Assembly (NCBI GenBank): GCA_947494995.1
Contig: CANLWY010000002.1
Span: 248,001-312,000, forward strand
Direction of reading: 5' to 3'
Length of the DNA stretch: 64,000 nucleotides
DNA from: an uncultured Campylobacterales bacterium
GTDB taxonomy: Bacteria > Campylobacterota > Campylobacteria > Campylobacterales > Arcobacteraceae
Shown here: positions 46,686-56,077 of the stretch, in pieces
Layout of the letters: every line of letters starts with the position of its first letter
How positions within the stretch are numbered: position 1 is the first letter of the stretch
Program-made: the position numbers and the translations under genes
The notes under the pieces: model-generated
The model's input: the letters and a program-made list of their open reading frames with translations, nothing else
What the model was told of the DNA's origin: nothing
Database searches by the model: none

Positions 46686-49497
46686 GGACAAATTTAAACT
46701 ACTACTTTTAAGCCTTTCAAGTTCAACACTACTTTTTGGGCAATGTACCTATAACCTTGATGTAAACTTCGACTTTCAAAACAAAAATATAAATGTATCA
46801 ACAAATATTGAAGATAAACAGAAATCTCTTCTTTTGGATATTGAAAAATTCAATATTGAAAACAAAAAAGAGATTGAACAAAAGCTAAACAATGGAGCTA
46901 ATAAACTATCTTTTAAATACACAAAAGAGATAAAAAACTTAGATAAAGAGTTTATTTATTTACTTAATAATTGGTACCCTACTTTAGAATCAAGATGTAA
47001 GTACAATATAAAAACAAACTTAGCAAAAGAGTATAAAACTGTTTATGAAAATACAAATAAAGAGATAGATAATTTTAACTTTTTAGCTTCAAAAGATTTT
47101 GTAATCAGAATTAAAAAATATAAAAACATAGCTATCAAAACTTACTTTCTAAGAGATGATGAAGCTTTAGTAAAAAAATATATGAACAAAACTATTGAAT
47201 ACATAAAACTTTATGAAAGAAAAGTTGGAGAGTTTCCATACAAAGAGTTTAAAATAGTTGAAAATCATTATCAAACAGGCTATTCAATGCCAACCTTTAC
47301 ACTGATTGGTTCAAGACTTTTAGACAAAGATTATATTTTAAATCAATCTTTAGGACATGAAATACTACACCAATATTTTGGTAACTCAGTTTTCAACAAC
47401 TTTGAAAAAGGAAACTGGGTTGAAGGTCTTACAACATTTTTAGCAGATGATTACTACAAAAAATTAAATAATACAGATGTAGAAAACAGAAAAATTGTAT
47501 TAAACCAGTACAATACTTTTGTAAATGCTCACAATGAGTTTCCTATAAGAGTTTTTACGCACAGATACAATAAAGCATCATCAATGATAGGTTACTCAAA
47601 ACTTGCCTTTGTTTTTCATATGTTAGAAAAGAAAATTGGTGAAGAAAAATTTAATACTCTAATTAAAAAGTTTTATAAAGAGTATAGATTTAAAGAAGCA
47701 AATCTAAAAGATATTGCCCTATTCTTCGACCAAAACACAAAAGAAGATTTAAATGAGTTCTTCACTCAATGGTTTTACAAAAAAGGGAAAATAGATTTTT
47801 ATCTTGAAAATCTAAAAAGTTCATACGACAAAGATGGCTACTGGTTAAGTTTTGATTTAATACAAAATGAAAAAGATTATTATAAATTTGACTTACCCTT
47901 AGAGATTAGTACTTATGATGAAAAGTTAAATAAAATAGTTCCTATTACAAAAGCAAAACAAGAAATAAAAATAAATCTTCCTTCGGAAGTATTAGAGTTT
48001 ACTATTGATAGAAACTATGACCTTTTTAGAAAGCTTTCAAAACAAGAAAGCTTCAAGGCAATATCATCTTTACTAGTTGAAAAAGAGCTAATCGCAGTAG
48101 TAGATACAAAAGATTTAGAAAAATACAACTTAGTAAAAAGAGTTCTACCAAAAGCAAAAATTATCCAAAGTTCCCATTTGAAATTTAAAGATATCAAAGA
48201 GAATAGTGTTGTCTTTTTAGATGCTTCAAACGAAGTACTCAAGCAGTTTTATCCAGATATAAAAATAGATAAAAACAATTCATACTTAATAGTAAAACCA
48301 CATATTTACAATGACAAAAAAGCTATGGCTGTACTAAATTTTGCAGAATTTAAAAAAAGATACTTTATGATGTTAAAGCACTTCTCAAAATATTCACAAA
48401 TCATCTTATCAAAAGATGAGACAAAAAAGATAAGTCCTAAAACACAAAATGGAATCAATATCAAACTTAACAAAATACCAGTTATGACTAAAGTAGTAAA
48501 GAAAAATACTCTAAAAGATATATATGAAGAGATAAAAGATAAAAGGATAATCTATGTGGGAGAATCCCATGACAATCTTTCTGATCACTTAAATCAACTA
48601 AGAGTAATAAAAGCCCTTTATGAAAATGGCAAAAATATTGCTATTGCAATGGAGATGTTTCAAAAACCTTTTCAAAAAGATTTAGATGAGTATATAGCAG
48701 GAAAAACAACATTAGATGAGTTTTTAAAAAACACAGAATACTACAAAAGATGGAAATATGACTATAACCTTTATAAACCAATTATAGACTATGCAAAAGA
48801 AAATAAAATACCTTTAGTAGCTCTAAATATAGATAGAAGTATCAATAAACAAGTATCAAAAAACAGCCTACTTTCACTAAATGAAGAACAAAAAAAGATA
48901 GTACCAAAAGAGATTGACCAATCTGATATAGCCTATAAAAAGAGTTTAGAAGCTGTTTTTAAAGAACATATACCTGCTCATGGAAAAAGTACAATGAATA
49001 TTGATAACTTTTACCAATCACAATTAGTATGGGATGAAACAATGGCAGAAAACATCCATCAGTATATAGAAAAAAATCCAAATAAAACAGTTGTTGTAAT
49101 CGCTGGTTCTGGACATATTGAAAGACATCATGGTATTGTATCAAGGGTATTTAGAAGAAATAACTTAGCTTTTCAAGTAATTATAAATAACCCACATAAT
49201 ACTAAAATAGGAGATATTGTACTAACAAACAGATCAAATACAATCCTTCCAAAAGAGAAAAAAATAGGTGTTGCACTTGAAAATAGCAATAATTTAACAG
49301 TCCTAAGAGTAGTAGAAGACTCTTTTGGCAAAAAAATTGAAATAAAAAAGAAAGATAAAATTCTTAAAATCAATGAAAAAGAAGTAAAAAGTATATCAGA
49401 TATAAAAAGAATACTCTATTTTATAGAGGATATGAGTAAGGTAAAAGTTACCGTACTACGAGATGGTAAAATAATTGATTTGAAAACCAAAAGATAG
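46684..49497 (+). CDS. Secreted fusion: M1-type peptidase, ChaN-like domain, PDZ
   Basis: 937 residues. A signal peptide (MDKFKLLLLSLSSSTLLFG) is followed by a gluzincin peptidase region (about 30-440) with the zinc motif LGHEILHQYF near residue 225 and the third ligand in GNWVEGLTTFLAD. A middle region of about 150 residues has no clear match. Residues about 615-830 form a ChaN/Tiki-type domain (RIIYVGESHDNLSDH, MEMFQKPFQKDLDEYI, VAGSGHIERHHG), known for heme binding in Campylobacter ChaN. The last 75 residues form a PDZ domain (KILKINEKEVKSISDI). I have not met this combination described; heme or iron release from proteins is a guess. Confidence 0.82.
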   Translation: MDKFKLLLLSLSSSTLLFGQCTYNLDVNFDFQNKNINVSTNIEDKQKSLLLDIEKFNIENKKEIEQKLNNGANKLSFKYTKEIKNLDKEFIYLLNNWYPTLESRCKYNIKTNLAKEYKTVYENTNKEIDNFNFLASKDFVIRIKKYKNIAIKTYFLRDDEALVKKYMNKTIEYIKLYERKVGEFPYKEFKIVENHYQTGYSMPTFTLIGSRLLDKDYILNQSLGHEILHQYFGNSVFNNFEKGNWVEGLTTFLADDYYKKLNNTDVENRKIVLNQYNTFVNAHNEFPIRVFTHRYNKASSMIGYSKLAFVFHMLEKKIGEEKFNTLIKKFYKEYRFKEANLKDIALFFDQNTKEDLNEFFTQWFYKKGKIDFYLENLKSSYDKDGYWLSFDLIQNEKDYYKFDLPLEISTYDEKLNKIVPITKAKQEIKINLPSEVLEFTIDRNYDLFRKLSKQESFKAISSLLVEKELIAVVDTKDLEKYNLVKRVLPKAKIIQSSHLKFKDIKENSVVFLDASNEVLKQFYPDIKIDKNNSYLIVKPHIYNDKKAMAVLNFAEFKKRYFMMLKHFSKYSQIILSKDETKKISPKTQNGINIKLNKIPVMTKVVKKNTLKDIYEEIKDKRIIYVGESHDNLSDHLNQLRVIKALYENGKNIAIAMEMFQKPFQKDLDEYIAGKTTLDEFLKNTEYYKRWKYDYNLYKPIIDYAKENKIPLVALNIDRSINKQVSKNSLLSLNEEQKKIVPKEIDQSDIAYKKSLEAVFKEHIPAHGKSTMNIDNFYQSQLVWDETMAENIHQYIEKNPNKTVVVIAGSGHIERHHGIVSRVFRRNNLAFQVIINNPHNTKIGDIVLTNRSNTILPKEKKIGVALENSNNLTVLRVVEDSFGKKIEIKKKDKILKINEKEVKSISDIKRILYFIEDMSKVKVTVLRDGKIIDLKTKR

Positions 49498-49512
49498 AAG
49501 AGTAAAAAAGGG

Positions 49513-49533
49513 AAAAGGGGACTGTCCCCTTTT
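49513..49533. terminator. Bidirectional intrinsic terminator
   Basis: AAAAGGGGA (49513-49521), loop CTG, TCCCCTTTT (49525-49533), followed by further T. It serves the fusion gene and the convergent gene at 49552. Confidence 0.85.
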
Positions 49534-49551
49534 TTTCCTTTTCTTACCTTT

Positions 49552-50031
49552 TTAATGGTAAACATACCATTTAACTTTATTTCCTATTTTTTTTGCTCTG
49601 GCTTTAAATAGTCTAGGTTTACTTCTTGTTTGTTGCTGATATCTATAGTATTTATATGGAATATTTAATATATCTTTACTACCATATTCAAAGCTTGGTT
49701 TTAATTGTTTTATTTCAACAATAAGAGGGTATCCTTTTCTCTTCCCATCTCTTTTCCGTTTATTTACATATGATTCATGAGTCGATAGTTTACCTCTTGC
49801 TGAGGAATAATACTTTTTATCAGCTGCATAAACATGAGGAGTAAGTTTTTTTATATGTGCTGGATTATAGTCTCCATGCTTTTGCCTATATTTCATGGCT
49901 TTATCTGCTAAATCTACATAAAACTTGAAAAGCTTAACAGGGTCGTCAAATCCACCTCCACCAGTATTTGCAAAAGTACTTGTACTACAAAGTAACAACA
50001 TAGTTAAAATTAGTTTTTTTAGTCTGTTCAT
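49552..50031 (-). CDS. Hypothetical secreted basic protein
   Basis: 159 residues. A clear signal peptide (MNRLKKLILTMLLLCSTSTFA) leads to a mature protein rich in Lys, Arg and Tyr (NTGGGGFDDPVKLFKFYVDL, YKYYRYQQQTRSKPRLFKARAK). No cysteine remains in the mature part and no family is recognised. Monocistronic: a shared terminator lies downstream and about 180 bases of apparently empty DNA separate it from the IclR gene. The basic surface could bind polyanions or the cell envelope, but this is only inference. Confidence 0.6.
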   Translation of the reverse strand: MNRLKKLILTMLLLCSTSTFANTGGGGFDDPVKLFKFYVDLADKAMKYRQKHGDYNPAHIKKLTPHVYAADKKYYSSARGKLSTHESYVNKRKRDGKRKGYPLIVEIKQLKPSFEYGSKDILNIPYKYYRYQQQTRSKPRLFKARAKKIGNKVKWYVYH

Positions 50032-50212
50032 TTTTTTCCTTTTATCTTAAGAGTGATTTTAAATAAAGTCAGAATAATACTATTTATTATCTTTACATAT
50101 AATTAGTTGGATTATAAAAATGTTTTGAAATTATTTTTATTTAATATAGAATTTTACCTAGAAAGAAAAAGATAGTTAAATTAGAAAAAGAGATGTAAAA
50201 CTAAAAATAGTT

Positions 50213-50941
50213 TTACATATGACCATGAACAGCTTTAAAAATCTCTTGTCCAAATTTATGAAGTGTTTCGTCTTCTAGTCTTACAGATAGTCCAGAAGCA
50301 CCTAACGCTCCTTGGAATTCATTTTTTTTATTAAAATATGGAACAGCAACAGATTTTAGTCCAAACTCATACTCTTCACTGCCTATTGCGTAACCTCTTT
50401 GTTTGATTAGTTCAATCTCTTTTTTTAGCTTACTTATACTTGTAATAGTATTTGAAGTAAACTTTTTAAGTTCAAGATTATCAATATCTACTTCATCTGA
50501 AAAAGCTAAAAGAACTTTTCCAAAAGCATTTACATGAAGTGGAGAGTGAAACCCAATAGAGTCTCTTGTTTTTATAACTCTTGTTGATTTATCAATTTGA
50601 TTTAAATACAAAGACTGATTGTTATCCACAACAGCAAGATATGCAGCTTCATTTGTAATATAAAAAATATCATCAAGTAAAGTCTGAGTTTTTAAAACAA
50701 TTTTATCTCTATCTTCTTTATGAACAATTTTTCTTAAAATATCACTAAGAACAATCTCTTTAGTATCACCTTTATACTCTATGAACTCTTCTGCCATTAA
50801 AGTAGTAACTAATCTTGACATTGTACTTTTATCTATATGTAGTCTTTGACATAATACATTTGCAGTTAGAGGTTTATCTGAACGCATAACCTCTTTTAAA
50901 ACATGAAGACCTTTTGAAAAAGATTTATTTGGAGTTTGCAA
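50213..50941 (-). CDS. IclR-family transcriptional regulator
   Basis: 242 residues. The N-terminal winged helix (GLHVLKEVMRSDKPLTANVLCQRLHIDKS) is followed by the IclR effector domain (FHSPLHVNAFGKVLLAFSD, QRGYAIGSEEYEFGLKSVAVPYF). IclR proteins bind small carboxylates and often control adjacent catabolic genes. It is transcribed away from the CitE-ligase-hydratase cluster, from a shared 363-base region with palindromic repeats. TTG at 50941 is the apparent start; its ribosome site is weak, so the true start is less sure. The likely effector is the dicarboxylic acid or CoA-related acid used by the cluster. Confidence 0.9.
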   Translation of the reverse strand: MQTPNKSFSKGLHVLKEVMRSDKPLTANVLCQRLHIDKSTMSRLVTTLMAEEFIEYKGDTKEIVLSDILRKIVHKEDRDKIVLKTQTLLDDIFYITNEAAYLAVVDNNQSLYLNQIDKSTRVIKTRDSIGFHSPLHVNAFGKVLLAFSDEVDIDNLELKKFTSNTITSISKLKKEIELIKQRGYAIGSEEYEFGLKSVAVPYFNKKNEFQGALGASGLSVRLEDETLHKFGQEIFKAVHGHM

Positions 50942-51304
50942 TTTAATTTACTTTATATTTAGATTTCAGAATTTTACCATTTTTTTGTTAAAGATATAAG
51001 AAATATGCACCTTTATGTTACAAAAAATCAAAAAGAATAAATAGTTATTCATAAATTTGAAAAAAAATATTTTATATAATAAGATAATCTAAAAAATTTT
51101 TCTCACAATGTGAAACTATCATATTCTCATTCTATACAGACTCTATTTTATCGTACCTACGGAGTTTATAAAATTTTTCTTAATTTTTAAATTAGTTTAT
51201 AAACTTATGTTTTAACTTATTTTATATATGGATTAATTCCCTTGTCAGAAAAATGTATTTGTAAAAAATATACACAAAACTAATTAAATTAAGAGGAAAA
51301 AATT
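50942..51304. promoter_or_regulatory. Divergent control region of the IclR gene and the CitE cluster
   Basis: 363 bases without a gene. It contains the paired AGTTTATAAA elements (51163, 51194), a CGTA-CC-TACG inverted repeat (51152-51161) and TCTCACAATGTGAAAC (51103 onward), which is an imperfect inverted repeat. The ribosome site AAGAGGAAAAAATT precedes the first cluster gene. Several TATAAT-like hexamers make the -10 assignment ambiguous. Confidence 0.6.
51163..51205. promoter_or_regulatory. Two operator candidates 31 bases apart
   Basis: AGTTTATAAAAT (51163-51174) and the perfect palindrome AGTTTATAAACT (51194-51205). Their centres are 31 bases apart, about three helical turns, as expected for cooperative binding by a dimer-of-dimers such as IclR. 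Confidence 0.45.
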
Positions 51305-52438
51305 ATGACTTCATCTTTTGTAGATTTATCAAAATTAACAGCTAACGATGATTTAAGTCCAGTACTTGGTGGGAAATGGCCAGGTATTCAGATTTACTAC
51401 CCACCAATCAAGTTCAATCCATTAGATGGTACATATGAAAGTATGGAGCAAGCTAAGTTAAGATTACAAAAACACGCTTATAAAACAAAAGCACATACAG
51501 TATTATTTGACTTAGAGGATGGTTGTAGACAAAAAGCAATGTCAAGAGAGCTTTTAATTCAAGAACTTCCAAAGTTCCCAGAAAGAGATTTCCAAATTGC
51601 TATTAGAATAAATCCTTTTAGAACGGAAGAGTACGAAGAAGATTTAAAAATGTTAAAACAAGTTCATCAATATATTGATGCAATCGTTTTAGCTAAAGCT
51701 GGAGAAGTTTATGGTTCAGCTGAGATTAGAGATTTATCTTCATGGTTAGTATCAATTGGTGCAAACTTAGAGATTCAACCAATTATTGAGCATCCAAAGT
51801 CACTAAAGATTGCTGACAAACTTATGCAGTTTTCAACAGTAAATCACTTAGTATTTGGTATTCACGATTTCTCTAAAGCAATGTCTTATAAGATCACTCC
51901 TGAGGGATGGATTGATGAATTAGAAACATTCTTTAATATTCTTACTATGGAAGCAAGAATAAACGGTAAAGGTGTTATTGGTGGAGTTGAAGTTTTACTT
52001 ACACCAAACTCATTACCAGACTCTTGTGTTGAGAAAAAAGATATTAGAAGATGGTTAGATTTACATGGTGATGATGCTTCAAGACATGTTTATGCTCATG
52101 CACAAAGAGAGTATGCAATGGGTCTTACTGGTAAGCAAGTTATTACACCAAATCACATCAATGTTTGTAAAGTTGCATTTACACCATCTCCAAAAGAGAT
52201 TGCAAAAGATGTTGATATCTTAAAAGCTGCTATTGAAACAGATGCACTATTATCAGGAGCAATTAGATATGAAGGTGAAATGCTAGATCCACCAATGTTT
52301 GGTAAGTCTTTACAAAATATTTTAAGAGCAAATGCACTTAATAGTTTAAGTCAAGAAGATTATGAATTCGCAATTACTGTATTAAACAGAATGCCTTTAC
52401 ATACATTTAAAGAAAACTGGCCTTACGGTCAAATCTAA
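51305..52438 (+). CDS. CitE-like CoA-ester lyase (HpcH/HpaI aldolase superfamily), first copy
   Basis: 377 residues. Superfamily motifs are intact: TVLFDLEDGCRQKA (D69, E71, D72), AIRINPFRTEEY, QPIIEHPKSLKIAD (metal Glu), FGIHDFSKAM (metal Asp) and the C-terminal TPNHINVCKVAFTPSPKEI. Such enzymes cleave or form malyl-, methylmalyl- or citramalyl-CoA with Mg2+. A ~30-residue N-terminal extension and a long C-terminal part resemble Chloroflexus-type malyl-CoA lyases rather than the short CitE. First gene of the cluster, divergent from the IclR regulator. Which CoA ester it uses cannot be told. Confidence 0.83.
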   Translation: MTSSFVDLSKLTANDDLSPVLGGKWPGIQIYYPPIKFNPLDGTYESMEQAKLRLQKHAYKTKAHTVLFDLEDGCRQKAMSRELLIQELPKFPERDFQIAIRINPFRTEEYEEDLKMLKQVHQYIDAIVLAKAGEVYGSAEIRDLSSWLVSIGANLEIQPIIEHPKSLKIADKLMQFSTVNHLVFGIHDFSKAMSYKITPEGWIDELETFFNILTMEARINGKGVIGGVEVLLTPNSLPDSCVEKKDIRRWLDLHGDDASRHVYAHAQREYAMGLTGKQVITPNHINVCKVAFTPSPKEIAKDVDILKAAIETDALLSGAIRYEGEMLDPPMFGKSLQNILRANALNSLSQEDYEFAITVLNRMPLHTFKENWPYGQI

Positions 52439-52454
52439 TTAGGAGCAGAAAATT

Positions 52455-54974
52455 ATGAGTTCAAATATGAAAATTGAAGTACCTGAATTTTTAAATCTTG
52501 GAGTAGCTTGTACATCAGCACACGTAGGTGGGCCAAAAGAGAATAGTACAGCTATGATTATTGAAGATGATAAATTAGGTACAGATGAAATTTCTTATAA
52601 AGATTTAGCAGAGAAATCTGACCAAGTTTGTAACTTTTTACAAGGTTTAGGTTTCGAAGCTAGAGATAGAGTATTAGTTTGTTTAAAGAACTCTTTAGCA
52701 TACCCTATTTCGTTTTTTGGAGCTATTAAAGCTGGAATTATTGCTGTTCCTACATCAACACTTTTATCTGGTTCTGAAGTTAAGTATTTAGCAGAAGACT
52801 CTCAAGCAAGAGCAATCGTTATGTCTGCAACTATGTTTGAGAACTTAACTCCATACTTAGAAAACCTAGATAACTTAAAAACAATTATTGTTGCTGGTAC
52901 TGATAGTGTTGAAGGATATAATATTCCTAAAGGAATGCAAGTATTCGCTTTAAATCAAATTTTAGCAGATACTGATAAAACTCCAAACCACTACCCATCA
53001 AAGTCTGGTGAGCCTGCATATTTAGTATATACTTCTGGTACTACTGGATATCCAAAAGGTGTATTACACTCTCACAGATCTTTAATCGGTAGAACTCCTG
53101 CAACTGAGTATTGGTTTGATTTTAAAGAGAATGATAGAATCATGCACTCTGGTAAATTTAACTGGACATATGTATTAGGTTCTGCTCTTATGGATCCATT
53201 ATACAATGGTCATACAGTTATTGCATATGAAGGTGCAAATGATGCTGGAACTTGGATTGAGTTAATTAAAAAACATAAATGTACTATTTTTATTGGGGTT
53301 CCAACAATTTATAGACAAATTGTTCAAAAAACTGATTTTACAATTGAAGATTGTCCTTCATTAAGATATTGTATGTCTGCAGGTGAGCATTTATCAGATG
53401 AGATGATTGGTTTATGGCAAGATAGATTCAAACAAGATATCTTTGAAGCAATTGGTATGTCTGAGTGTTCATACTATATTTCACACTCTAAAAACAATCC
53501 AATTAGACCTGGTTCTGCTGGATTTGTTCAACCAGGACACACAGTAAAACTTTTAGATCCTAATACTTTAGAAGAAGTTGGACTAGAAGAAGAAGGTATG
53601 ATTTGTATTGGTGAAGATGATCCAGGATTATTCTTAGAGTATTGGCAACTTGAAGAAGAGACAGCTAAAGCTAGGCATGATGGTTGGTTCTTTACAGGTG
53701 ACTATGCAAAAAGAGACAAAGATGGATATATCTGGTTTATAGGTAGAAAAGATGATATTATCAACACTTTTGGATTTAGAGTATCTCCACACGAAATCGA
53801 AAGAGTTGTAAAAACTCATGAAGATGTAGCTGATTGTGTTGCATTTGGTTTAGAGATTGGTAAAGATAAAGTTATCGTTGCAATCGCTGTTGTTGGACAA
53901 GAAGAGTTATCTGAAGAGAAAGAAGCTGAAATTCTTAAATATTCTCAAGATAACTTAGCTAAATATAAAGCACCAAAACAGATTTTTGGAATGAAAGATT
54001 ATCCAAGAACTAAGAATGGTAAAGTTCTAAGAAAACAACTTGTAAAACAATTACATGAACAATACCATTCAATTGAATCTGGTGAAGAGCTTGTAGAATA
54101 TAAAGCAAGAAGATCTATGATGTTTGTTCCTGCATACAACAAAAAGTATGTTAAGAAAGCAAAAACTGTTCTTGCAGATACTGTTGTATTTGATCTTGAA
54201 GCAATTTTACAAGAACAAAAGGATACAGCAAGAAATGTTATCAAAGAAGTTTATGCTGAAGAGGGATCAAAATTTGGTGAGTCTGAAAGAATTTTAAGAG
54301 TTAACAACGTTGGAACTGAAGACTTAGCAAAAGATTTAGAACTTGCACGTGAGATTGAAGTTGATGGGATATTATTCTCAGAAATTGAAACTGTTGAGCA
54401 AGTATTAGAAGCTGAAAAGTTAATTAATGATACTGATCCTAACTTAACAATGATGGTTATGATTGAGACTCCATTAGCGATTCTTAACTCACCAGATATT
54501 TGTGCAGCATCTAAGAAAACTGAGGTTATTGTTGTTGGTTCAAACAACTTAGCAAATAGACTTCAAATTGACATTAAAAAAGGTCAAAAAGCAATGTTCA
54601 ATTACCTAGCGAGAATTGCATTATCTGCAAAAGCATATGGTAAAACTGTAATTGATGGACCTCACAATGATGTACATGATGAGTTTGCTTGTGAAGATTC
54701 TACAAAAGATGCATTTAACTTAGGATTTGATGGTAAAGCACTTATTCACCCTGTTCAAGTTGAATATATCAATGATATCTTTACTCCAACTCAAAAAGAA
54801 GTACAAGATTATGAAGAGATGATTGCTAAATATGAAGAAGCAGAAAAAGATGGTAAAGAGGTTATCCAATATAAAGATAAACTTGTAGATAAAGTAAGAA
54901 TTACTTGGGCTAAGAAAATGATTACACTTTATGATACATACAAATCTTTAGGTCAAAACCTATTTAATAAGTAA
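52455..54974 (+). CDS. Fusion of acyl-CoA ligase (ANL) and CitE-like domain
   Basis: 839 residues. Residues 1-540 are an AMP-forming CoA ligase close to the benzoate-CoA ligase family: LVYTSGTTGYPKGVLHSH, DGWFFTGDYAKRDKDGY and the catalytic Lys K523 in PRTKNGKVLRK. Residues about 550-839 are CitE-like (RRSMMFVPAYNKK, MIETPLAILN with E671, ALIHPVQVEYIND). In this second part DLED has become DLEA (580-583) and the expected metal Asp is Asn (N698 in GSNNLAN), so it may not catalyse lysis alone. The fusion suggests CoA activation and ester handling are tied together. 16 bases after the first lyase, 9 bases before the hydratase gene. Confidence 0.87.
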   Translation: MSSNMKIEVPEFLNLGVACTSAHVGGPKENSTAMIIEDDKLGTDEISYKDLAEKSDQVCNFLQGLGFEARDRVLVCLKNSLAYPISFFGAIKAGIIAVPTSTLLSGSEVKYLAEDSQARAIVMSATMFENLTPYLENLDNLKTIIVAGTDSVEGYNIPKGMQVFALNQILADTDKTPNHYPSKSGEPAYLVYTSGTTGYPKGVLHSHRSLIGRTPATEYWFDFKENDRIMHSGKFNWTYVLGSALMDPLYNGHTVIAYEGANDAGTWIELIKKHKCTIFIGVPTIYRQIVQKTDFTIEDCPSLRYCMSAGEHLSDEMIGLWQDRFKQDIFEAIGMSECSYYISHSKNNPIRPGSAGFVQPGHTVKLLDPNTLEEVGLEEEGMICIGEDDPGLFLEYWQLEEETAKARHDGWFFTGDYAKRDKDGYIWFIGRKDDIINTFGFRVSPHEIERVVKTHEDVADCVAFGLEIGKDKVIVAIAVVGQEELSEEKEAEILKYSQDNLAKYKAPKQIFGMKDYPRTKNGKVLRKQLVKQLHEQYHSIESGEELVEYKARRSMMFVPAYNKKYVKKAKTVLADTVVFDLEAILQEQKDTARNVIKEVYAEEGSKFGESERILRVNNVGTEDLAKDLELAREIEVDGILFSEIETVEQVLEAEKLINDTDPNLTMMVMIETPLAILNSPDICAASKKTEVIVVGSNNLANRLQIDIKKGQKAMFNYLARIALSAKAYGKTVIDGPHNDVHDEFACEDSTKDAFNLGFDGKALIHPVQVEYINDIFTPTQKEVQDYEEMIAKYEEAEKDGKEVIQYKDKLVDKVRITWAKKMITLYDTYKSLGQNLFNK

Positions 54975-54983
54975 GGAAGAAGA

Positions 54984-56042
54984 ATGTCTAAAATTAATGT
55001 AGGAAACTTTTTCGAAGATTTCTCAATCGGTCAAAAAATTGTTCACCCACTTCCAAGAACAGTAAGTGAAGGTGATGTATCTTTATACATCGCTTTTACT
55101 GGTTCTAGATTTGCTTTACACTCATCTGATGTAGTAGCACAAGAGATGGGATATGAGAAAAGACCAATTGATGATACTTTGATGTTCCACTTAACTTTTG
55201 GTAAGTCGGTACAAGATATCTCTTTAAATGCAATTGCAAACTTAGGTTATGCAGAAATTGCATTCCCTAATCCAGTTTTTATTGGAGATACAGTTTCTAT
55301 GACTTCAACTGTTATTGGATTAAAAGAGAATTCAAATGGTAAATCTGGAGTTGTATATGTTCATTCTATTGGTGTAAACCAAAATGGTGAGGAAGTATTA
55401 AACTTCAAAAGATGGGTTATGGTTCACAAAAAAGATAAGGAAACTTTAACAGGTATTAAAGAGATTCCTACTTTTTCAGAATCAACTCCTATTTTAGATG
55501 AAATTAATTTACCAGAAATCAAGTGTGTTGACACTGATGCAACTGGTGGAAAATTCTTCTTTGAAGATTATGAAGTTGGGGAAAGATTAAATCACCCAGA
55601 AGGTATTACTATTGATAATAGTGACCATACTTTAGCAACAAAGTTATATCAAAACAATGCTAAGGTTCACTTCAACGACCATATGATGAAATCTACTCCT
55701 ATGGGAGAGAGATTAATGTATGGTGGTATCGTAATCTCTATAGCAAGAGCAATTTCATTTAATGGTTTACAAAATGCACAATGGATGTATGCTATTAATA
55801 GTGGAGCTCATTCAAACCCAACATATGCAGGAGATACAATCTATGCATATACTGAAGTTATTGATACGATTGATACAAAAAGAGATGATATTGGATTATT
55901 AAGACTAAGAACTATTGCGGTTAAAAACCAAAAATCTTTTGAGATTATCAATCCAAAAGGCGATGATGGTAAGTACCTACCAAATGTAGTACTTGATTTA
56001 GATTACACAGTTGTTATTCCTAAAAAGAAAACAGCTAAATAA
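54984..56042 (+). CDS. mch: Tandem MaoC hydratase, mesaconyl-CoA hydratase-like
   Basis: 352 residues with two MaoC/hot-dog halves. The start, GNFFEDFSIGQKIVHPLPRT, and FGKSVQDISLNAIANLGYA closely match what I remember of Rhodobacter mesaconyl-CoA hydratase (about 343 residues), including the C-terminal YNGGxxIS-type region (LMYGGIVISIARAISFNGL). That enzyme interconverts mesaconyl-C1-CoA and beta-methylmalyl-CoA. Placed between the ligase fusion and a CitE lyase, the same reaction fits well. Itaconyl-CoA hydratase and other C5 dicarboxyl-CoA hydratases are the close alternatives. Ribosome site AAGGAAGA. Confidence 0.75.
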   Translation: MSKINVGNFFEDFSIGQKIVHPLPRTVSEGDVSLYIAFTGSRFALHSSDVVAQEMGYEKRPIDDTLMFHLTFGKSVQDISLNAIANLGYAEIAFPNPVFIGDTVSMTSTVIGLKENSNGKSGVVYVHSIGVNQNGEEVLNFKRWVMVHKKDKETLTGIKEIPTFSESTPILDEINLPEIKCVDTDATGGKFFFEDYEVGERLNHPEGITIDNSDHTLATKLYQNNAKVHFNDHMMKSTPMGERLMYGGIVISIARAISFNGLQNAQWMYAINSGAHSNPTYAGDTIYAYTEVIDTIDTKRDDIGLLRLRTIAVKNQKSFEIINPKGDDGKYLPNVVLDLDYTVVIPKKKTAK

Positions 56043-56077
56043 AAACATAAAAATTAAATTTTAAAAAGGATATAAAT

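Noticed and set aside
51103-51118. TCTCACAATGTGAAAC as a CRP-type site
   Set aside because: Only partly palindromic and does not match TTGAT-N4-ATCAA or the TGTGA-N6-TCACA form; mentioned only as an inverted repeat.
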